Below, piece by piece: positions 1 through 7,113 of a stretch of 9,980 bases of DNA. The position numbers and the translations under genes were made by a program. The DNA comes from Lachnospiraceae bacterium. GTDB taxonomy: Bacteria > Bacillota > Clostridia > Lachnospirales > Lachnospiraceae. Position 1 is the first letter of the stretch; every line of letters begins with the position of its first letter. The DNA is taken from the NCBI GenBank assembly GCA_900772675.1, contig CAAGRM010000043.1, positions 1-9,980 of the forward strand, read 5' to 3'. The notes under the pieces were generated by a model. It saw nothing but the letters and a program-made list of their open reading frames with translations, was not told the DNA's origin and ran no database searches.

Positions 1-420
1 ATTGAATGCGTACAGCCGTACCGTCTGGAAGAGATGCAGCCGTTTTCTATGGGATATCTTTCCGGATTTCAGGCGGAAAAGCGCGATATCGAACAAAAGG
101 AGATTGCACCGGAGCTGAAAAAGGAACTGGAGCAGATGGCACGTGGCGCAATGCAAAATGAGGCAAGTGAATATGCTTCTCTTGAACAGGAGAAGATGCA
201 CCTTTCCCCGAAGCAGGAGAACTGGCGTTACGTACTGTTTCCGGTCTGGACGCTGACGTATCCAGGAAAAGACGGAAAGGTTTACTATTATGCGATGAAT
301 GGTCAGACCGGTGCGATCAATGGTGATTTCCCGTTTGAACGGAAAAAAGTGCTTATGACATCAGTTGTGAGTGCACTTCTGGTGCTGATTCTGATGCTGT
401 TGGGAGGATATTTCTTATGA
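1..420 (+). CDS. C-terminal part of a membrane-anchored protein (zinc-ribbon-type family, partial)
   Basis: The reading frame is open from the first base, so this is the last 139 residues of a longer protein; the Met at base 34 is internal. The visible part has a charged, Glu/Lys/Gln-rich segment (about residues 20-60 of the fragment), then a beta-type stretch with VLFPVWTLTY and KVYYYAMNGQTG. It ends in one membrane helix close to the C-terminus (VVSALLVLILMLLGGYFL). The PVW-LTY / YYYAMNGQTG pattern is what I recall from clostridial proteins annotated as TFIIB-type zinc-ribbon-containing proteins. The zinc ribbon itself would lie upstream and is not visible, so the family call is from memory of the tail only. 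The stop codon overlaps the next ATG (ATGA), implying translational coupling with the TPM-domain protein, and the two often occur together. Molecular function is unknown. Confidence 0.7.
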   Translation: MECVQPYRLEEMQPFSMGYLSGFQAEKRDIEQKEIAPELKKELEQMARGAMQNEASEYASLEQEKMHLSPKQENWRYVLFPVWTLTYPGKDGKVYYYAMNGQTGAINGDFPFERKKVLMTSVVSALLVLILMLLGGYFL

Positions 421-1262
421 TAAGAAGGAAAAAGGTAAGGCAATATCTGCTCGGCATTTTTGCAGCCCTTCTGATGTGCGGGATTTTTTCTGCCAATCCG
501 GTAAAAGCAGAAACCCAGTACGTTTACGACAATGCGTCCCTTCTTTCCGATGAGGAGGAGCAGGATCTGGAACGGTCCTGCGCGGAATTTGAGAGCAATA
601 CGGAGATTCATATGGTCATTCTGACAGAACACAGCAGCGGCTCTGAGGACTGTCAGGCAATTGCAGATGATTTTTATGATAAAAAATATCCAAAAGAGCC
701 AAACGGTGTATGCTTTCTGATTGACATGGGACAGCGTCAGATTGTGATTTCAACATCCGGTATTATGCGATATTACATGTCGGATGCAGAAATCGATGAT
801 ATTCTGCAGGCAGCGCAGGGCTATGCGAAAAACAGTGACTATGCGGGAACCTTTGCCAAAATGATCACCATGACGCAGGAATGCTTTGAACGCGGTGTTT
901 CCGAAGGAGACTATCTGATCACGGAAGACGGATCGATCCTTCATTACCGCAAAATCAGCAGTGGCGAGGCACTTATTTCGGTTGCAGCAGCTGTGGCAAT
1001 GGGCCTGTGTGTTTATTTTGGTATCCAAAAGAGCTATAAACGAAAGAAAAATCGTGGGGCAAAGAGCTACGCGGACCTGAAACGCGTAAAAATAAAAGAA
1101 CGCAGGAATGCGCTGATTGACCGCCATGTGTCCATGCATAAAATTCCGAAGAACGACGGAAATCCCGGTGGCAGCTCCGGTGGAGGAGGCGGTGGCGGCG
1201 GAAGCCACGTTCACACATCCTCGAGCGGAAACAGCCATGGCGGCGGAAGTATCGGGTTTTAA
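417..1262 (+). CDS. TPM-domain (YgcG/DUF477-like) secreted, membrane-anchored protein
   Basis: This 281-residue protein starts at the ATG that overlaps the upstream stop codon. Residues 1-31 form a signal peptide: basic RRKK, a hydrophobic core, and a likely cleavage site after NPVKA. Residues about 33-165 match a TPM domain: YVYDNASLLSDEEEQDLE at the start, then ..IHMVILTEH, then GVCFLIDMGQRQIVISTSG. A membrane helix follows at about 185-203 (ALISVAAAVAMGLCVYFGI), then a Lys/Arg-rich segment. The last ~30 residues are a low-complexity Gly/Ser/His tail with a run of eight glycines. TPM domains are known from photosystem II repair proteins and from bacterial YgcG-type envelope proteins; their bacterial role is not established. 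The Gly-rich tail is usual for the family. The TPM domain is predicted outside and the basic segment inside the membrane. It is translationally coupled to the gene before it, suggesting a joint envelope function. Confidence 0.85.
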   Translation: MIRRKKVRQYLLGIFAALLMCGIFSANPVKAETQYVYDNASLLSDEEEQDLERSCAEFESNTEIHMVILTEHSSGSEDCQAIADDFYDKKYPKEPNGVCFLIDMGQRQIVISTSGIMRYYMSDAEIDDILQAAQGYAKNSDYAGTFAKMITMTQECFERGVSEGDYLITEDGSILHYRKISSGEALISVAAAVAMGLCVYFGIQKSYKRKKNRGAKSYADLKRVKIKERRNALIDRHVSMHKIPKNDGNPGGSSGGGGGGGGSHVHTSSSGNSHGGGSIGF

Positions 1263-1279
1263 CCGAATCAGGCAGCGAA

Positions 1280-1301
1280 GCGGATTGCGAATATCCGTTT
1301 T
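1280..1301 (+). terminator. Weak intrinsic-terminator-like hairpin after the TPM gene
   Basis: GCGGAT (1280-1285) pairs with ATCCGT (1293-1298, one G-U), loop of 7, followed by TTTTGAATTT. The stem is short and the T-tract broken, so termination would be partial at best. It is the only candidate between the TPM gene and the next promoter. Confidence 0.3.
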
Positions 1302-1323
1302 GAATTTGCGATTGAAAAAGTTC

Positions 1324-1352
1324 TTGCGCATTGCGCCGGAATATGGTACGAT
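1324..1352 (+). promoter_or_regulatory. Candidate sigma-A promoter of the thrR-hom operon
   Basis: TTGCGC (1324-1329), a 17-base spacer and TACGAT (1347-1352) form a moderate vegetative promoter. It would start transcription near 1359 and leave a leader of about 90 nt before the regulator gene. This is based only on sequence match and position. Confidence 0.4.
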
Positions 1353-1392
1353 CTTTCCTGTGAAAACAAATGTATTTCCTGGAAGGAATACA

Positions 1393-1431
1393 AACGATGT
1401 AAGTCCCACCTCGATATGGCTCTGCATCGTT
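1393..1431 (+). promoter_or_regulatory. Dyad in the thrR leader (AACGATG...CATCGTT)
   Basis: A perfect 7-base inverted repeat, AACGATG (1393-1399) and CATCGTT (1425-1431), is separated by 25 bases. It sits in the leader, with its right arm ending about three bases before the ribosome binding site. It could be a leader hairpin or a regulator site; nothing in the sequence decides which. Confidence 0.25.
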
Positions 1432-1448
1432 ATGAAGAGAGGATTGCC

Positions 1449-1895
1449 ATGAGAGAAGAGAAGACAAAATACTACGTAATTAAAGAAAAAGCGGTTCCGG
1501 AAGTCCTTTTAAAGGTCATCGAGGCCAAGCGGCTGATGGATATGCAGGAACTGACCGTGCAGCAGGCAACGGAAAAAGCAGGGATCAGCAGGAGCTCTTT
1601 CTATAAATACAAAGATGATATTCTTCCTTTTCATGACAATGCAAAAGGAAAAACCATCACATTCATTCTGCAGATGGACGATGAGCCGGGACTGCTTTCC
1701 GATGTGCTGAAGATTATTGCTGATTTTCACGGAAACATTCTGACAATTCATCAGACAATTCCGCTGAATGGCGTAGCATCGCTGACGATCAGCGTAGATA
1801 TTGCGGAAGATCGGGGAGATGCCTCGGAGATGATTAACGAGATTGAGTCCAGACAGGGAGTTCATTATTTTAAAATATTAGGACAGGAGTCCTGA
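1449..1895 (+). CDS. thrR: ACT-domain HTH regulator, UPF0735 / ThrR (PheB) family
   Basis: A 148-residue protein. The start at 1449 is preferred over an in-frame ATG at 1416 because GAAGAGAGG lies 6 bases upstream and the resulting N-terminus (MREEKTKYYVIKEKAVPEVL) and length fit the family. Residues about 36-55 form a short helix-turn-helix (TVQQATEKAGISRSSFYKYK). Residues about 69-145 form an ACT domain (ITFILQMDDEPGLLSDVLKIIADFHGNILTIHQ), with the D-EPG-L motif that binds amino acids in this fold. In Bacillus subtilis the homologue PheB, renamed ThrR, is a DNA-binding repressor of threonine biosynthesis genes. Here the gene lies only 25 bases upstream of homoserine dehydrogenase, so control of hom in response to an end-product amino acid is a reasonable inference. 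The ligand cannot be read from the sequence. Older annotations call it an ACT-domain protein or a chorismate-mutase-related PheB. Confidence 0.85.
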   Translation: MREEKTKYYVIKEKAVPEVLLKVIEAKRLMDMQELTVQQATEKAGISRSSFYKYKDDILPFHDNAKGKTITFILQMDDEPGLLSDVLKIIADFHGNILTIHQTIPLNGVASLTISVDIAEDRGDASEMINEIESRQGVHYFKILGQES

Positions 1896-1920
1896 AAAAA
1901 GCAGGAGAGGAACAAAAGAG

Positions 1921-3138
1921 ATGATTCAGATTGCAGTATTAGGATATGGCACCGTTGGTTCCGGCGTGGTAGAAGTCATCAACACGAACCATGACAGCAT
2001 CAACAAGAGAGCAGAGAACGAGATTAATATCAAATACGTTCTGGATTTGAGAGATTTCCCGGGAGATCCGGTTGAAAAAGTGCTGGTACACGATTACGAA
2101 GTGATTGCAAACGACCCGGAGGTCGACATTGTTGTTGAAGTAATGGGCGGCGTGGAGCCGGCTTATACCTTCACAAAACGTGCACTGGAAGCAGGAAAGA
2201 GCGTCTGCACCTCCAACAAAGAGCTGGTGGCAAGACATGGCACCGAGCTTCTTGCGATCGCAAAAGAGCACGGCGCAAATTATCTGTTTGAGGCAAGCTG
2301 CGGCGGCGGTATCCCGATCATCCGTCCGTTAAACTCCTCCCTGACTGCAGATGAGATCGATGAAGTAACGGGTATCTTAAACGGTACCACGAACTATATT
2401 TTAAGCAAAATGGCAAGCGATGGCTCTGATTTCGCGGATGTCTTAAAGGAGGCACAGCGCCTCGGTTACGCAGAGCGCAATCCGGAAGCAGACGTAGAAG
2501 GCTACGATGCCTGCCGTAAAATTGCCATCCTTTCCTCTCTTGCTTACGGAAAGGAAGTCAATTACGAAGAGGTTTACACGGAAGGAATCACAAAGATCAC
2601 AGCAGAGGATATCAAATATGCGACCTCGATGGGAACCGCAATCAAGCTGCTGGCAACGAGCCGCAAGGTGGGTGACCAGTATTACGCTATGGTAAGCCCG
2701 GTGATGATCAATGCGAAGAACCCGCTGTACAGCGTAAACGGTGTCTTCAATGCGATTTTTATCCACGGAAACGTGCTGGGTGACGCGATGTTCTATGGAA
2801 GCGGAGCAGGAAAGCTTCCGACCGCAAGCGCCGTGGTAGCCGATGTTGTAGACTGCGCAAAGAACAAGGGAAGAAACATCATGATGAGCTGGAGCGAGGA
2901 GAAACTGAACCTGCTGCAGATCGACGATGTAAAGAGCCGCTTCTTTGTCCGCGTATCCGGCCACGCCGCAGAGCGCCAGAGTGAAATCGAAAAACTGTTC
3001 GGAGCAGTGGAAATCGTAGCAGTTCCGAGTCTGCCGGAGGAGTTCGCATTTATCACAGGCGAAATCACCGAGCAGGAGTACAGAGAAAAAGCAGAACAGC
3101 TTGCGGGAATCCAGAGCAGAATCCGCGCGAGAATCTAA
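1921..3138 (+). CDS. hom: Homoserine dehydrogenase
   Basis: Catalyses NAD(P)H-dependent reduction of aspartate semialdehyde to homoserine, the branch point to threonine and methionine. The 405-residue protein starts at an ATG with AGGAGAGG upstream. A Rossmann nucleotide-binding motif GYGTVGSG is at residues 8-15. TSNKELVA carries the conserved catalytic lysine at K100. The family signature runs from A178 to K200 (AQRLGYAERNPEADVEGYD, then K200), with the acidic residues E185, D191 and D196 expected in the substrate site. A C-terminal ACT-like domain covers about 330-400 (RFFVRVSGHAAERQSEIEKLF...), somewhat shorter than the roughly 430-residue enzymes of Bacillus. ACT domains of this enzyme mediate threonine feedback. 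The gene follows thrR closely and no separate promoter is seen, so the two are probably co-transcribed. All motifs are intact. Confidence 0.97.
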   Translation: MIQIAVLGYGTVGSGVVEVINTNHDSINKRAENEINIKYVLDLRDFPGDPVEKVLVHDYEVIANDPEVDIVVEVMGGVEPAYTFTKRALEAGKSVCTSNKELVARHGTELLAIAKEHGANYLFEASCGGGIPIIRPLNSSLTADEIDEVTGILNGTTNYILSKMASDGSDFADVLKEAQRLGYAERNPEADVEGYDACRKIAILSSLAYGKEVNYEEVYTEGITKITAEDIKYATSMGTAIKLLATSRKVGDQYYAMVSPVMINAKNPLYSVNGVFNAIFIHGNVLGDAMFYGSGAGKLPTASAVVADVVDCAKNKGRNIMMSWSEEKLNLLQIDDVKSRFFVRVSGHAAERQSEIEKLFGAVEIVAVPSLPEEFAFITGEITEQEYREKAEQLAGIQSRIRARI

Positions 3139-3139
3139 A

Positions 3140-3215
3140 GTCTGTTCAGAGCCATGCGAAATGGAAGCCATATCGGGATACGCGCAGCGGAATCGAGATG
3201 GGGCTCAGAATAGAC
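3140..3215 (+). repeat. Long imperfect inverted repeat in the hom 3' UTR
   Basis: Two bases after the hom stop codon, GTCTGTTCAGAGCC (3140-3153) pairs with GGCTCAGAATAGAC (3202-3215): 13 of 14 positions pair, one as G-U. The 3' arm continues directly into a second helix, CCATATCG (3168-3175) with CGAGATGG (3194-3201, one mismatch). This leaves a 14-base 5' bulge holding a small ATGG/CCAT hairpin. No T-tract follows, so it is not itself a classical terminator. The real terminator is 20 bases further on. Confidence 0.6.
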
Positions 3216-3234
3216 AGAAGATAAGAAATAAATA

Positions 3235-3282
3235 AAAAAGACGTTTCACAACCGCAAAACAAATGGTGTGAAACGTCTTTTT
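3235..3282. terminator. Bidirectional intrinsic terminator between hom and the DUF975 gene
   Basis: AAAAAGACGTTTCACA (3235-3250) is the exact reverse complement of TGTGAAACGTCTTTTT (3267-3282), giving a perfect 16-bp stem with a 16-base loop. T-tracts follow on both strands. It ends hom on the plus strand and the converging membrane operon on the minus strand, 29 bases past the DUF975 stop. Confidence 0.92.
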
Positions 3283-3311
3283 GTATATTCGGAATGGCTT
3301 GGGAATCCGTT

Positions 3312-4130
3312 TTAAAGATCAGTACCGCTTCCAAAGGAATCTCTGTCATATCCCACCGGTTCCGATGCCGGATACAGAGCGTCTTTCCGTTCCTGATAAA
3401 AGGCAGCCAGTGTGATCTGCATATATGGCATGACCCATAAAAATCCGACGGCGCAGGAGCAGGAGGCAAGGAGCTCAAGTCCTAAGAAGCTCAGGAGCAG
3501 CAGAATGTAGCGGAAGAAGTTCTTCTTCATCAGCGCAAAGCTCTGGCGGATCGCCTGGATCGGACCAATGCCGGTGGCATCATTCATCACAAAGGTGGAA
3601 AGTGAAAACGGAACCAGCACCAGTGTGGAAAGAAGAGAGCCGATCAGTTTGTAAACATAAATGTTCATCAGTGAAGAAAGCTCTGCTTCGATGGAAAGCG
3701 CCGTTCCAAGTGTCAGGTCGGCACTTGGCGAAGAAAGATACTGAAAGCCCGGAATACTGGAGATCAGGGCAAACACGGAGCTGATACCGTTGATGACAAG
3801 GAACATCAGCACGTACTGATCCGGGTGGTGATAAAAGGCGTAGAGCATATCACCGATGGAAACCGGCTCCCCGCGGAGCGTAGAGAGGCAGATCTTTAAG
3901 TAGCCTGCCTGAAAGAGGCTAAGGAGCAGGGAGAACAGGAACAGCGTCAGATTCAGGAAAATAATATCGTACAGCGTTGTGCCTGAGAAAATCAGCGTCG
4001 GGATGAGATTGCAGGAAAAGGTGAGAAACAGGTTGATCGCGGTCGCAGCCACCAGCGTTCCGCAACGGCCTGCCATGGCCTCACGGGCCTGCTTTTTCAG
4101 TTCTGAAAATTTCTGTTTTTGTCCGTTCAT
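3312..4130 (-). CDS. DUF975 family integral membrane protein
   Basis: A 272-residue membrane protein. The start at 4130 is supported by AAAGGA 6 bases upstream. The N-terminus is a short amphipathic basic stretch (QKQKFSELKKQAREAMAGRCG) typical of DUF975: an LK..AR..L.G pattern just before the first helix. About five hydrophobic segments follow: ATAINLFLTFSCNLIPTLIF, then YDIIFLNLTLFLFSLLLSLF, then VLMFLVINGISSVFALI, then KLIGSLLSTLVLVPFSLSTF, then a long one from YILLLLSFLGLELLASCSC into VGFLWVMPYMQITLAAFYQ. Between the last two lies a cytoplasmic IGPIQAIRQSFALMKKN segment, which is well kept in this family. The C-terminus is a short polar tail. No enzymatic motif is visible and the function of DUF975 proteins is not established. 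It lies 19 bases after the small DUF4190-like gene on the same strand, clearly one operon. Confidence 0.85.
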   Translation of the reverse strand: MNGQKQKFSELKKQAREAMAGRCGTLVAATAINLFLTFSCNLIPTLIFSGTTLYDIIFLNLTLFLFSLLLSLFQAGYLKICLSTLRGEPVSIGDMLYAFYHHPDQYVLMFLVINGISSVFALISSIPGFQYLSSPSADLTLGTALSIEAELSSLMNIYVYKLIGSLLSTLVLVPFSLSTFVMNDATGIGPIQAIRQSFALMKKNFFRYILLLLSFLGLELLASCSCAVGFLWVMPYMQITLAAFYQERKDALYPASEPVGYDRDSFGSGTDL

Positions 4131-4149
4131 GAAAAGTCCTTTCTGGTAC

Positions 4150-4629
4150 TTAGATGGTATTTCCGTCCGTGGTATTTCCGGTGTCCGGTGTAATCTGGTA
4201 TTCCTGCATATACTGATTGTAATACCGTTCCAGCAGGTTTGTGTTGCCGTTTCCGATCATGTTGAAAATCATGAAGGCATAGATGATGCAGATGCCGACG
4301 ATCATACCGATGATGCAGCCTGTCATGCCGGCCTTTGCGGTGCCGCTCATGCGTCCTGCACCGCGGCTTAAAAGAGCGAAGAGTACGCCGAGTGAGCCGA
4401 AAAACAGGGATCCCATGTTCAGCAGGAATAAAAAGGAGCAGATAGCCATGACCATTGAGGCTGCTGCAAGCGCAGGTGAGCCCATCTGGCGCTGCGGGGG
4501 TACGGGAGGCTGCTGCCGGTAATGCTGATACGGTCCGGGACGCTGGCCTTCAGGCACGCCATACGGATGGGATGACTGATAGGAATCGCCGGACTCACTG
4601 GTGTTTGGATCGTAATTTTCTGGTGTCAT
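4150..4629 (-). CDS. Small DUF4190-like membrane protein with Pro/Gln-rich N-terminus
   Basis: A 159-residue protein. The start at 4629 is chosen over an upstream in-frame start at 4725 because AAAGGA lies 6 bases before it, the same layout as the next gene, and because the extension would run into the promoter region. Residues 1-50 are polar and rich in Pro, Gln, Tyr and Ser (for example RPGPYQHYRQQPPVPPQRQ), presumably a disordered cytoplasmic region. Residues 53-88 form a hydrophobic hairpin (two segments around NMGSL). A small basic linker (RGAGRMSGTAKAG) follows, then a third helix at about 103-123. This arrangement resembles DUF4190 proteins. A hydrophilic tail of about 35 residues follows. 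The function is unknown. It is the first gene of a two-gene operon with the DUF975 gene, so the two may act in one membrane process. Confidence 0.75.
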   Translation of the reverse strand: MTPENYDPNTSESGDSYQSSHPYGVPEGQRPGPYQHYRQQPPVPPQRQMGSPALAAASMVMAICSFLFLLNMGSLFFGSLGVLFALLSRGAGRMSGTAKAGMTGCIIGMIVGICIIYAFMIFNMIGNGNTNLLERYYNQYMQEYQITPDTGNTTDGNTI

Positions 4630-4661
4630 AAAATGTCCTTTCTTCTGCAAAAAAGTGCGTT

Positions 4662-4718
4662 TTGCCACGCAGTCTGTCAAAAAAGCTATAATAAAGATTT
4701 TATCATGTAAGGTTGACA
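4662..4718 (+). promoter_or_regulatory. Candidate promoter region for tex
   Basis: A perfect -10 TATAAT lies at 4687-4692, with TTGCCA at 4662-4667 giving a rather long 19-base spacer. Further down, a consensus -35 TTGACA (4713-4718) has only a poor -10 (TAAGGT, 17-base spacer). Either could start the tex message, leaving a leader of up to 140 nt. For the divergent minus-strand operon, TTGACA lies at 4680-4675 but no good -10 follows it. This 210-base gap between the divergent genes holds nothing else I can support. Confidence 0.4.
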
Positions 4719-4839
4719 AAAACAAGACCTATTGATAAGGTAATAGGGTGACTGTTTGCATGAAAAATCCGCTTTTGAGGCGGCAGAACAAGAACGAAAA
4801 CAGTGTGTTTTTCAGAAGAGACAACAGGAGGAATTACCT

Positions 4840-6984
4840 ATGGATATGAATCAGGTACTTGCAGCTGAGCTGAACGTCAAACCGTGGCAGGCAGAAGCTG
4901 CAGTGAAACTGATTGACGAGGGAAATACCATCCCTTTTATTTCACGATATCGAAAAGAAGCAACGGGTTCGTTGAACGATGAGGTACTGCGGAATCTGTA
5001 CGACCGTCTGATGTACCTGCGCAGCTTAAATGACCGGAAAGCCGTTGTGCTGGCAAGCATTGAGGAGCAGGGAAAGCTGAATGCCGAGCTGAAAAAAGCC
5101 ATCGAAGAAGCAGCGACGCTCGTGGTTGTAGAAGATTTGTACCGCCCGTACCGTCCGAAACGCCGGACGCGTGCGACGATTGCAAAAGAAAAAGGACTGG
5201 AACCGCTGGCAAATATCATTCTTTTACAGATGACGAAGGAGCCGCTCGAAAAAGAGGCGGAGGCTTTCATATCAGAAGAGAAAGAAGTCAAAACAGCAAA
5301 AGACGCGATTGCAGGTGCATGCGACATCATCGCCGAGAGCATTTCCGATGAGGCGGATTACCGCATGGAGATCCGCCGCAGAACGGAGGCGAAGGGACTG
5401 CTCATTTCCGTCGCAAAGGATGAAAAGGCAGAATCCGTTTACGAAAACTACTATGAATTTTCTGAGCCGGTATCGAAAATCGCCGGACACCGTGTGCTGG
5501 CGCTAAACCGCGGCGAGAAAGAAAAATTCCTGAACGTCAAAATTGAGGCACCGACCGAAGAAATCCTGCGTTACCTCGAGAAAAAGATCATTACCAAAGA
5601 GAATCCGCAGACGAAGCCGGTTCTGCAGGCGACCATCGAGGATGCCTACAACCGTCTGATTGCCCCGGCGATCGAGCGTGAGGTCAGAAATGAGCTTACC
5701 GAAAAGGCAGAGGACGGAGCGATCAAGGTCTTCGGAAAGAACCTCGAGCAGCTTCTGATGCAGCCGCCAATCGCAGACCAGGTCGTGCTTGGATGGGACC
5801 CGGCGTTCCGTACGGGATGTAAACTGGCCGTTGTCGATGAGACCGGAAAAGTGCTCGACACTACCGTGGTTTACCCGACTGCGCCGACAAATGAGAAAAA
5901 AATTGCGGCAGCGAAAGCCACTGTAAAAGATCTGATTCACAAATACGGCGTCACTCTGATCTCCGTCGGAAACGGAACAGCAAGCCGCGAGTCGGAGCAG
6001 ATTATCGTTGAGATCTTAAAAGAGATTCCGGAGAAGGTTGCCTATGTGATCACAAATGAAGCCGGAGCGTCCGTTTATTCCGCAAGCAAGCTCGCCACCG
6101 AGGAGTTCCCGAACTTTGACGTAGGACAGCGAAGCGCCGCTTCGATCGCGCGCCGTGTGCAGGACCCGCTGGCAGAACTTGTGAAAATCGATCCGAAGTC
6201 GATCGGTGTCGGCCAGTATCAGCACGACATGAACCAGAAGAAGCTCGGCGAGGCGCTCGGCGGTGTCGTTGAGGACTGCGTGAATAAAGTCGGCGTGGAT
6301 CTGAATACGGCATCCGCATCGCTGCTGGAGTACATTTCCGGTGTCAGCAAGGTGATTGCAAAAAATATCGTGGCTTACCGCGAGGAAAACGGCCGCTTCG
6401 AGAGCAGAAAAGAGCTTCTGAAAGTAGCAAAACTCGGCCCGAAGGCGTTTGAGCAGTGCGCCGGTTTCATGCGCATCACCGGAGGTAAGAATCCGCTCGA
6501 TGCAACCAGTGTCCATCCGGAGAGCTACGAGGCAGTTGAGAAGCTGTTTGAGAAATTAAATATGAAGACAGAGCAGATCAGCGATGGGGCAACGGCATTT
6601 TTCATCAAAGATTACAAAAAGATGGCAGAAGAGATCGGTATCGGAGAGATCACGCTGCGCGATATCATCAAAGAGCTGCAAAAGCCCGGCCGTGACCCGC
6701 GTGACGAGATGCCGCGCCCGATTCTGCGCACGGATGTGCTTGATATGAAGGATCTGAAAGAGGGCATGATCTTAAAGGGCACGGTACGTAATGTGATTGA
6801 CTTTGGAGCCTTTGTTGATATCGGTGTGCATCAGGACGGACTTGTTCACATTTCCCAGATGACAAAACGCTTTATCAAGCATCCGCTGGAGGCGGTGAGT
6901 GTCGGTGATATCGTGGAAGTGAAGGTCATCAGCATCGATCTGGCGAAAAAGAGGATTGGACTGTCCATGCTGCTTGATAAATAA
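4840..6984 (+). CDS. tex: Tex family S1 RNA-binding transcription accessory protein
   Basis: A 714-residue protein matching the usual Tex length. The ATG at 4840 is used because AGGAGG sits 8 bases upstream; an in-frame TTG 84 bases earlier has no such site and adds a non-family extension. Residues 1 to about 190 are the helical Tex N-terminal domain, with the conserved GNTIPFISRYRKEATGSL starting at residue 28. A YqgF/RNase-H-like domain starts near 314 (VVLGWDPAFRTGCKLAVVD, with D320). Tandem helix-hairpin-helix motifs cover about 487-550 (LNTASASLLEYISGVSKVIA). A C-terminal S1 domain covers 640-712 (GMILKGTVRNVIDFGAFVDI). Tex is a cytoplasmic nucleic-acid-binding protein, homologous to eukaryotic Spt6, linked to transcription and RNA turnover. 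The YqgF active site is generally thought degenerate in Tex. It is transcribed alone, divergent from the membrane operon. All domains are complete. Confidence 0.95.
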   Translation: MDMNQVLAAELNVKPWQAEAAVKLIDEGNTIPFISRYRKEATGSLNDEVLRNLYDRLMYLRSLNDRKAVVLASIEEQGKLNAELKKAIEEAATLVVVEDLYRPYRPKRRTRATIAKEKGLEPLANIILLQMTKEPLEKEAEAFISEEKEVKTAKDAIAGACDIIAESISDEADYRMEIRRRTEAKGLLISVAKDEKAESVYENYYEFSEPVSKIAGHRVLALNRGEKEKFLNVKIEAPTEEILRYLEKKIITKENPQTKPVLQATIEDAYNRLIAPAIEREVRNELTEKAEDGAIKVFGKNLEQLLMQPPIADQVVLGWDPAFRTGCKLAVVDETGKVLDTTVVYPTAPTNEKKIAAAKATVKDLIHKYGVTLISVGNGTASRESEQIIVEILKEIPEKVAYVITNEAGASVYSASKLATEEFPNFDVGQRSAASIARRVQDPLAELVKIDPKSIGVGQYQHDMNQKKLGEALGGVVEDCVNKVGVDLNTASASLLEYISGVSKVIAKNIVAYREENGRFESRKELLKVAKLGPKAFEQCAGFMRITGGKNPLDATSVHPESYEAVEKLFEKLNMKTEQISDGATAFFIKDYKKMAEEIGIGEITLRDIIKELQKPGRDPRDEMPRPILRTDVLDMKDLKEGMILKGTVRNVIDFGAFVDIGVHQDGLVHISQMTKRFIKHPLEAVSVGDIVEVKVISIDLAKKRIGLSMLLDK

Positions 6985-7034
6985 AGAAAAATTCGTGCTG
7001 TGAGCTTCTGCGGATCGTGCGAAAGAACAAAAAC

Positions 7035-7084
7035 GCAATATGCGGGCTGCGCCAAAGACAACCTTTGGGCGGCCCGCATATTGC
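7035..7084. repeat. Strong stem-loop between tex and ylmH
   Basis: GCAATATGCGGGC (7035-7047) pairs perfectly with GCCCGCATATTGC (7072-7084). An inner CCAAAG (7052-7057) and CTTTGG (7063-7068) close a 5-base loop, for about 21 bp in all with small bulges. On the plus strand no T-tract follows (AAAGTGGGG). On the minus strand the stem is followed by GTTTTTGTTC, so it looks like a terminator for antisense transcripts, or a processing or stability hairpin at the tex 3' end. Confidence 0.7.
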
Positions 7085-7113
7085 AAAGTGGGGCTTGCAG
7101 CTTGCAGAAATGA

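Noticed and set aside
1416..1448. Longer ThrR start at 1416
   Set aside because: The upstream ATG lacks a convincing ribosome binding site; the 1449 start has GAAGAGAGG and the expected family length.
750..1467. Antisense open frames of 164 and 225 codons opposite the TPM gene and its downstream gap
   Set aside because: They overlap a clearly real gene, have Cys/Arg-rich non-protein-like sequence and no family resemblance; they are frame shadows.
2443..3171. Antisense frame of 242 codons opposite hom
   Set aside because: Homoserine dehydrogenase motifs on the plus strand account fully for this region; the antisense product shows no domain.
4630..4725. N-terminal extension of the small membrane protein from 4725
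   Set aside because: The extension covers AT-rich promoter-like sequence, and a clear AAAGGA precedes the start at 4629.
4756..4839. N-terminal extension of tex from a TTG at 4756
   Set aside because: No ribosome binding site at the TTG, while AGGAGG lies 8 bases before the ATG at 4840 that gives the normal Tex N-terminus.
4851..6516. Several antisense frames opposite tex
   Set aside because: They are low-complexity shadows of tex codon usage without ribosome binding sites or recognisable motifs.
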